Assembly: GCA_025200525.1 (NCBI GenBank)
Contig: CM045758.1
Location: 3,960,706-4,024,705 of the forward strand
Direction of reading: 5' to 3'
Origin: Camellia lanceoleosa
Taxonomy: Eukaryota; Streptophyta; Magnoliopsida; Ericales; Theaceae
DNA length: 64,000 nt
The notes under the pieces are model-generated. The model did not search any database. It saw nothing but the letters and a program-made list of their open reading frames with translations, and was not told the origin of the DNA. Shown piece after piece: positions 57,560 to 64,000 of this stretch. The translations under genes were made by a program, and so were the position numbers. Position 1 is the first letter of the stretch, and each line of letters opens with the position of its first letter.

Positions 57560-59527
57560 GAACGACTTTAGGAAGATGCCTCTGCATAACAGTCCCACAT
57601 ATACGAACAAGGTATGAGTTGTCACTAGAATGGAAAAACAGAGTAAAACAAATACTGTGTGCCAAGTCATGTGACTTGACAATGCATCTGCATATACCGA
57701 CAAAGTAAGGCCATGCTTACTGTAAGGTAAATTAGTGAATTTACTGTTGCCATGTAACTTTCTGAATTGAGAATCCCACATATATCAATAAGAGAAGCGT
57801 TGTCACTGTAATAAAAAAATTGAGCAAAAAATTGAGAAAACCAAAACCTGTGCACCAAGTCACGTGACTTGACAATCCATCTGCATATACGGACAAAATA
57901 AGAGCACGCCATCAGAAGGTAAACCGTGAATTCATCATGCCATGTGACTTTCTGAATTCAGAATCTCACATATATCAATAAGAGATGAGTTGTCACTGTA
58001 ATCAAAAAATCGAGCAAAAAATTGAGCAAAAAATCGAGCAAACCAAAGCTTGTGCACCAACTCACATGACTTGACAATCCATCTGCATATATGAACAAAA
58101 TAAGGGCGTGCTCACTGTAAGGTAAATTAGTGAATTCACTGTTGCCATGTGACTTTCTGAATTGAGAATCCCACATATATTAATAAAAGATGAGTTGCCA
58201 CTGTAATAAAAAAAAATCGAGCAAAAAATCGAGAAAACCAAAGCCTGTGCACCAAGTCACATGACTTGACAATCCATCTGCATATACGGACAAAATAAGG
58301 GCATGCTCACTGTAAGATAAATCAGTGAATTCACTGTTGCCATGTGACTTTCTTAATTGAGAATCCCACATATATCAATAAAAGATGAGTTGCCACTGTA
58401 ATAAAAAAAAATCGAGCAAAAAATCGAGAAAACCAAAGCCTGTGCACCAAGTCACATGACTTGACAATCCATCTGCATATACGGACAAAATAAGGGCATG
58501 CTCACTGTAAGGTAAATCAGTGAATTCATTGTTGCCATGTGACTTTCTGAATTGAGAATCTCACATATATCAATAAAAGATGAGTTGCCACTGTAATCAA
58601 AAAATCGAGTAAAAAATCGAGAAAACCAAAGCCTGTGCACCAAGTCACATGACTTGACAATCCATCTGCATATACGGACAAAATAAGGGCATGCTCACTG
58701 TAAGGTAAATCAGTGAATTCATTGTTGCCATGTGACTTTCTTAATTGAGAATCCCACATATATCAATAAAAGATGAGTTGCCACTGTAATAAAAAAAAAT
58801 CGAGCAAAAAATCGAGAAAACCAAAGCCTGTGCACCAAGTCACATGACTTGACAATCCATCTGCATATACGGACAAAATAAGAGCATGCTCACTGTCAGG
58901 TAAATCAGTGAATTCACTGTTGCCATGTGACTTTCTGAATTGAGAATCCCACATATATCAATAAAAGATGAGTTGCCACTGTAACAAAAAAAAATCGAGC
59001 AAAAAATCGAGAAAACCAAAGCCTGTGCACCAAGTCACATGACTTGACAATCCATCTGCATATACAGACAAAATAAGGGCATGCTCACTGTAAGGTAAAT
59101 CAGTGAATTCACTGTTGCCATGTGACTTTCTGAATTGAGAATCTCACATATATCAATAAAAGATGAGTTGCCATTGTAATCAAAAAATCGAGTAAAAAAT
59201 CGAGAAAACCAAAGCCTGTGCACCAAGTCACATGACTTGACAATCCATCTGCATATACGGACAAAATAAGGGCATGCTCATTGTAAGGTAAATCAGTAAA
59301 TTCACTGTTGCCATGTGACTTTCTGAATTGAGAATCCCACATATATCAATAAAAGATGAGTTGCCACTGTAATAAAAAAAAAATCGAGCAAAAAATCGAG
59401 AAAACCAAAGCCTGTGCACCAAGTCACATGACTTGACAATCCATCTGCATATACGGACAAAATAAGGGCATGCTCACTGTCAGGTAAATCAGTGAATTCA
59501 CTGTTGCCATGTGACTTTCTGAATTGT
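57560..59527. repeat. ~195-bp tandem repeat array (about ten units) with 583-bp higher order
   Basis: The word 'gacttgacaat' falls at 57673, 57866, 58068, 58263, 58458, 58651, 58846, 59041, 59234 and 59430 (spacing 193-202). Units contain 'gtgcaccaagtcacatgac', 'ccatctgcatatacgg', 'gtgaattcactgttgccatg' and 'cccacatatatcaataa'. The last six or seven units are almost identical and repeat in groups of three: unit variants at 58452, 58526 and 58180 recur exactly 583 bp later. The three left-most units are more diverged. The short minus-strand frames in it are repeat by-products. Confidence 0.92.
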
Positions 59528-59787
59528 CACTGTAATAGAGAAGGAAGCTTATGTAGGCAATGTTGTTTTTCACTTAGCTATGTATCATTCGTTGTTACGA
59601 CCAACTATTTGTATTTCATTGAAAAGTATGGCTATTTCAATATTGGTGGCCATTTGGAATTATTTTAAAATAAACTTTTGAATATTGAATTTGTAATATT
59701 TTGCGAAACATTTACAATCTCAACTTTTGAAATAAACTTTAAAATAATGGTGGATCTTGTGAGTGAAATGTGGGTTACGTAGGAGTA

Positions 59788-60209
59788 CTTGACTGGACTT
59801 CTAGGAATTGAAAGGCGACTCTTTCTTCTTTCCTGATGGAGATTGAAATTCTTTACGTAGAGGATCCCTATTTTACGAGCCCCAGTTAATGGAAGCTTTT
59901 CACCGAGCTACCTGTTCTGTTTTATGTGTTGTTGAAGGCGGTAGTTCGTTTGTCTGAACTTTATTAGTCCCCCAACTGGACCAACCACTTGGCTTTGACC
60001 TTGTTTGTCCAGCTTCTCAAGTTTAGTTTTCTGTCAACCCCCCATTCCTTACTAGAGTCATCATGTTGACTGGATTTCCAAGATTTGGAAGACGACTCTT
60101 TCTTCTTTCCTGATGGACATTGAAATTCTTTACGTAGAGGATCCCTATGTCACGGGCCCCAGTTACGGGAAGCTTTTCACCGAGCTACCTGTTCTGTTTT
60201 ATGTGTTTT
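59788..60209. repeat. Pair of ~145-bp direct repeats
   Basis: 59788-59932 and 60065-60209 share 'cgactctttcttctttcctgatgga', 'gaaattctttacgtagaggatcccta' and 'gaagcttttcaccgagctacctgttctgt', ~90% alike, start to start 277 bp apart. The spacer (59933-60064) is unrelated. Confidence 0.8.
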
Positions 60210-60289
60210 AAGTATTCACATAATTCAACATACATTAATCCATTCATTAATCCAGAACATTCATTAACTCATTGCAATTTAATAAAGAA

Positions 60290-60420
60290 AGTCATGAACT
60301 AACAAATGTGCAGTTATAAATGTAGTTATTTCATAAACTTCAGGTTCATAAAACAAGTACTTGAAATACATCCGTACGTTAGATGAACAACAACATTGTC
60401 TTACACTCTAGTAACGAAGA
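60290..60420. repeat. Dispersed direct repeat, copy 1 (copy 2 at 62655-62785)
   Basis: 'ttataaatgtagttatttcataaac', 'ttcaggttcata' and 'gatgaacaacaacattgtcttacact' occur in the same order and orientation at ~62671-62766. Confidence 0.75.
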
Positions 60421-60469
60421 TACGAGACAACATACAAACATATATGAAAGATAAAGGTGTTTGATTTCT

Positions 60470-60767
60470 CATTCCTCATCTGACATGTAGTAGTCAGAGA
60501 GATATTTTTCATTGTTTAAGACATTATTTCGCCAATCACTGTCAAATCTCTGTTGCTTGCTTCTGCCATTTCAGTGGCTAGCTGAAGCATGGAATGTCGA
60601 CATCTCCGCATCAACATTCTGTTGTTCTCCTTCTTAATTCTGCTAACTGCTTTTTCATAGTCACTCACATTTTGTCTAGCCATGGTCAATAAACGACGAT
60701 GAGGTACCGGTGCCCCAAAGTTACGTAGATCATTAAACAATCCTTCTTGCTCATATTCAACGCCCAT
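60470..60767 (-). pseudogene. Unknown ORF, copy B (frameshifted)
   Basis: The frame from 60767 reads MGVEYEQEGLFNDLRNFGAP, then QNVSDYEKAVSRIKKENNRM, and ends at 60516. A shift of frame just before the stop gives SDWRNNVLNNEKYLSDYYMS followed by DEE and a stop at ~60472, an acidic tail like that of copy A. Upstream in another frame, 60780-60890 encodes KVWLLPPFTYDYKSEKYLSP. It therefore looks like a longer protein broken by indels. Its resemblance to copies A and C is weak (basic helical centre, acidic end). No known domain. Confidence 0.35.
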
Positions 60768-61178
60768 TCTCGCCGAGATACCAAAGATAATAATCCTTCG
60801 GACTCAAGTACTTTTCGCTTTTGTAGTCATAAGTAAATGGAGGTAGCAGCCACACTTTCGGATTTCTTTGCCGGCGTGAACTTCCTGCACCTCTTGAAGA
60901 CATTGTTCATAAAATGAACAAACAAATAATAATAGTAATTGTAGATATATTACTATTGTTATGACTTGAACAAACATCATACTGGGGGTATCGGTATTTA
61001 TAGACATCACAGTGGGGGTTAACTAGAGATGATCTAGTGACGATAATGCATGCTGGGGCACTATGGAAGAAGTGATACCCGTGATATTATTTTTTGTTAT
61101 TCATTTCATGCAATCCTGAGTACCCGTGACGAAGTGTACCTGTGATGTAGTCACGGACGTGGTTGTCAGCTAAAATCA

Positions 61179-61279
61179 TATGCATCAAGTGACATGCATC
61201 TATACATCACTGCACAAAGTCACATGTATCACTGTATCACTGCACAAAATCACATGCATCATTGCATCGCTGCATAAAG
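61179..61279. repeat. 30-bp tandem repeat (three to four units)
   Basis: Imperfect units around 'catcactgcacaaagtcacatg' repeat every ~30 bp. Confidence 0.6.
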
Positions 61280-62084
61280 TATTACGCCTGTTCAAGTCAC
61301 CGGCGAGCATCACTGAGAAATGTTGGACGTATCACTGCGCCGAGCTACAATTTATTATCGTACCATACCTACTGTGTCCATGTGAATTATGCAATTCATA
61401 AAAATTTTGAGGGGGTGTCAGAACAAAATAATAATAAATTAATAAAATTGGTCGGGCTCCTAAAAAGTAAAAAAAATTTGATCGTAAAATATTTCAAAAT
61501 TAATAAATACATAAAAGTAAAAAATATTGTACAAAAAGACAAAAAATATATTGTAGAAACATATTGTAAAAAGACAAAAAATACACTTATTTAGATCATC
61601 CCAAATAACCTCTTAATTTTCAACTTGCCTTTGAAAGAAGGTCAAGTTACATCAAATACACTAGCCAGGCTGACACCATATGCGGCACAACATCCGATGC
61701 TACAGGCCTTAGATTCGTTCATGACTTGACAACAGTGAAGTCCTGGCAGCCGAATGCACTGTATAAGGCCAGTGGCATGCATGTGATCGAACAGGAAATG
61801 CTCTATTAATTTTTTGCACTCGCTTTATTAATTTTTTGAAATATTTTTTCACAAATTTTTTACTTTTTGTTTTGAAATAACAATAAATTATACAATTCAT
61901 AAAAGTCGAAGTGACAACTCCTATCAAGTTGATGCATAGTTCTTCAGATCATAAAAGTTGACGTGACAACTCTGATGCATAGTTGTTTACAATAATTTCA
62001 TACATACAACTATCATGTATATATGGTATAAATATTGCATCATACCACAACAAAAGTTTTACAGCTATTTCGAGCGATATCATC
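61280..62084. other. AT-rich intergenic DNA
   Basis: No supported gene. Frames at 61262-61594 and 61709-61927 are AT-rich and domain-free. Confidence 0.45.
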
Positions 62085-62399
62085 ATGAGATATATGGTAG
62101 TTGATCTATATTCAGCAATGGGTCGCTATTGGGTTGCAGATGGAGATGAATTTCAATACCCATTAAATCCAAATTTGCGTTACTCACATGCCACCGTCAA
62201 TACCATGAGAGTTGAGTGGGAATTTCGCATAACTCGAGCAAACGTTCACGTTGAGTTATGTCGTGAAGTTAATATTAAATTTCCTCGCCGGTTAGCCATG
62301 CGTATGCCAACTGACACTCCACAATTGTTGCAAAGGGCATTGCATCGTATCCGCGACGAAGTTAATCGCATGACCCAACATTGCAAAGGTCCTCACTAA
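62085..62399 (+). pseudogene. Unknown ORF family, copy C
   Basis: From ATG at 62085 (MRYMVVDLYSAMGRYWV) the frame runs 104 codons to TAA-type termination near 62399. By eye, ANVHVELCREVNIKFPRR followed by LLQRALHRIRDEVNRM lines up with VQMERLCRENRLKVPKA ... LCERLQREISQM of copy A. Past the stop, a different frame (62487-62524) gives an acidic ending (EMSDDDDNE) like the tails of A and B, so this copy also seems frameshifted near its end. Function unknown. Confidence 0.45.
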
Positions 62400-63239
62400 T
62401 GAAGACCGCAAATGAGCGTGCCGAAGATGGGTTAATGAATGATGCACACTAGTACTTCGCCTGGAGCATGGATGTTATGTATGAATCTAATATTGAGATG
62501 TCAGATGATGATGATAATGAATGAAATTGTTTGGAAGAATGACCAAACCATTTATCTTGTAATGGATTTGTAATGCTTATTCTCTATGTTATCAATGAAG
62601 GGAGATATTTCAATTGTTTTTGAATAGTTCTTGTAATTCTACAAATAGTTCAATGAATGGATTTGTGTACTTATAAATGTAGTGATTTCATAAACTTCAG
62701 GTTCATATAACAAATAGTTGAAATACAAATGTAAGCTAGATGAACAACAACATTGTCTTACACTCCAGTAACAAAGATGTGTCTTACACTCCATCAAAAA
62801 CCCTAACCCTAATTTTCTCAGATTCAAATTTAACAAAACTTCTTCAATCCAACACACTTAACCCTACTAGTTCAATAAAATATAAACTACCCTTAACAAC
62901 AACAACTACTCAAAACAAAAACCCTATTAAATCAGACTTCAAATTACATGTGCTATATATAACAATGTTTTCTCAAGGCTGATTTCCTCTTCCTCTTGTA
63001 ATTCCTGGTGAAAATGATCTGAGAATTCAAAAAAAGTTTGAATTTGGAATTGGAAATGAGAGATCGGATTGGTTTGGATTGGTCTTACAAAGATTGGATT
63101 GGATTGGTCTTACAAGGGATTTGAAAGTCACTGCTCAACATAAAAACCAGAATAAAAGAGCTCAAGATAAATAAGAGGTGCAACCATAAAGAAAGGAACA
63201 AGTCTTTATCATTGTACACAACATTGTTAATAGACAATT
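62400..63239. other. Intergenic DNA
   Basis: Contains copy 2 of the direct repeat (62655-62785) and a short 'aaaaccctaaccctaat' telo-box-like word at 62800. No gene seen. Confidence 0.45.
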
Positions 63240-63948
63240 CTACTTCAGCAAGTTATGTTGCACAACCAATAAATTCCTCCGCTTGTTCTTTAAAGGTTGA
63301 AAATCAACAAACAGAGCATCCAGAGCACAAAAAATGAAACAGGCCTCTAGGATCATAGACTCATGATCATGAAAATCCTTGGACTTCAAAACATTGAGAA
63401 GATCATCCTGAAGGCGCACTGCAGCCTGCTTGAATACCTCAACAATTGAATTTGTCATGGTGTTTCCTTGTAAAATTTTGGGGGGAGGGCTGAGACCTGA
63501 TGGCCCCGAAAGAGAAAAACCTAAAGGCTGACCAAGAGGAGTAAGCAAAGATTATTTGTTAGATTGAGCAGGTGACAGACTCGGCATTGTAATGTTTGGT
63601 GCTTCAACATCAAATGTGTCGACATCTTGACGGACAAAAATGGGATCAAATGTAGGGACAACACCTGAGAAGAAATGCAAAATAAATTTGAAACTTGGTT
63701 GCCAGACGTGATGAAAAAGCTAACTGAAGTGTATAGTCATACTTACAACAAAAGAAAGGCTTAGGAGCAGGAAATATCAGGCATTGAGATGGTGAAAACA
63801 CAAGCCGTCCACACCAGCCCTTAACATTAAACCGTAAAATTTGACATATGGTCGTTCCCTTCAAACAATTATCTGTTAGGGCCAATGTGGTCGTAGGCAA
63901 GGCAGAATCATTGTGGTAGTAAGTAGAACCTACACAAGGTGAATTCAT
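63240..63948 (-). pseudogene. Unrecognised gene fragment, two exon-like blocks, in-frame TAA
   Basis: On the minus strand, a block at ~63930-63748 (LRFNVKGWCGRLVFSPSQC, then LIFPAPKPFF) ends at a donor-like gtaagt. A second block starts after an acceptor-like cag near 63663 (VVPTFDPIFVRQDVDTFDVE, PNITMPSLSPAQSNK). It then meets TAA (~63552) and stays open in the same frame for another 102 codons (ILQGNTMTNSIVEVFKQAAV ... FVDFQPLKNKRRNLLVV). The exon structure suggests a real or recently real host gene whose 5' part lies beyond or near the window edge. I cannot name it. Confidence 0.35.
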
Positions 63949-64000
63949 ATAAAAACCACATTAACAAAAGTATTTCTCCACAACCATTCATTCATTGAAT

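Noticed and set aside
57560..59527. CRISPR-like regular repeats
   Set aside because: Units of ~195 bp repeat as a whole with no unique spacers, in plant nuclear DNA; it is a satellite.
62797..62817. Telomere-like CCCTAACCCTAA
   Set aside because: Two units only; it fits a telo-box or chance and is not an interstitial telomere.

Overview
This window is nuclear DNA from a flowering plant, most likely a eudicot. It is AT-rich, its genes are split by introns with GT-AG (and two apparent GC-AG) borders, two of the proteins look plastid-targeted, and the space between genes is filled with plant-type transposons (CACTA, Copia-type LTR, Mutator-like and hAT-like MITEs). I cannot name the species from sequence alone.

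Layout. 1-20 kb is gene-free and made of mobile elements. A 7.6-kb CACTA element (5419-13043, TSD TTT) carries pieces of two host genes, a 2-oxoglutarate dioxygenase and a FluG/nodulin-type glutamine-synthetase-like gene, plus two arrays of a 162-bp tandem repeat. A second CACTA (16362-18231, TSD AAT) has a remnant of another CACTA inside it. 20-54 kb is the genic part, with five genes whose exons I could join into complete reading frames: an uncharacterised plastid-type membrane protein (20288-29558, +, 372 aa), exosome subunit CSL4 (31169-36554, +, 198 aa), a WDR26/Gid7-type LisH-CTLH-WD40 protein (37911-40720, -, 519 aa), another uncharacterised plastid-type membrane protein (43442-47956, +, 314 aa), and the riboflavin-pathway reductase PYRR with its C-terminal YbiA-like N-glycosidase domain (48492-53387, -, 602 aa). 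54-64 kb is again repeat-rich. It holds a ~195-bp tandem array with a 583-bp higher-order period, a GC-rich TIR element, and three damaged copies of a small ORF family that I do not recognise.

Most notable object: intron 2 of the first gene holds a structurally complete, young Copia-type LTR retroelement (22604-26769: 5-bp TSD ATTTA, tRNA-iMet-type primer binding site, polypurine tract, LTRs differing by two substitutions and one 28-bp indel). It has no visible gag or pol. In their place it carries, in sense orientation, intronless pieces of three unrelated host genes: a MAP kinase kinase, an almost full-length EF-hand/TLDc protein, and the PP2A scaffold (A) subunit. This is organised like the maize Bs1 element.

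The five host genes do not form a pathway. CSL4 acts in RNA decay, the WDR26-like protein probably in a CTLH/GID ubiquitin ligase, PYRR in plastid flavin synthesis, and the other two are unknown. CSL4 and the WDR26-like gene are convergent, as are the second unknown gene and PYRR.
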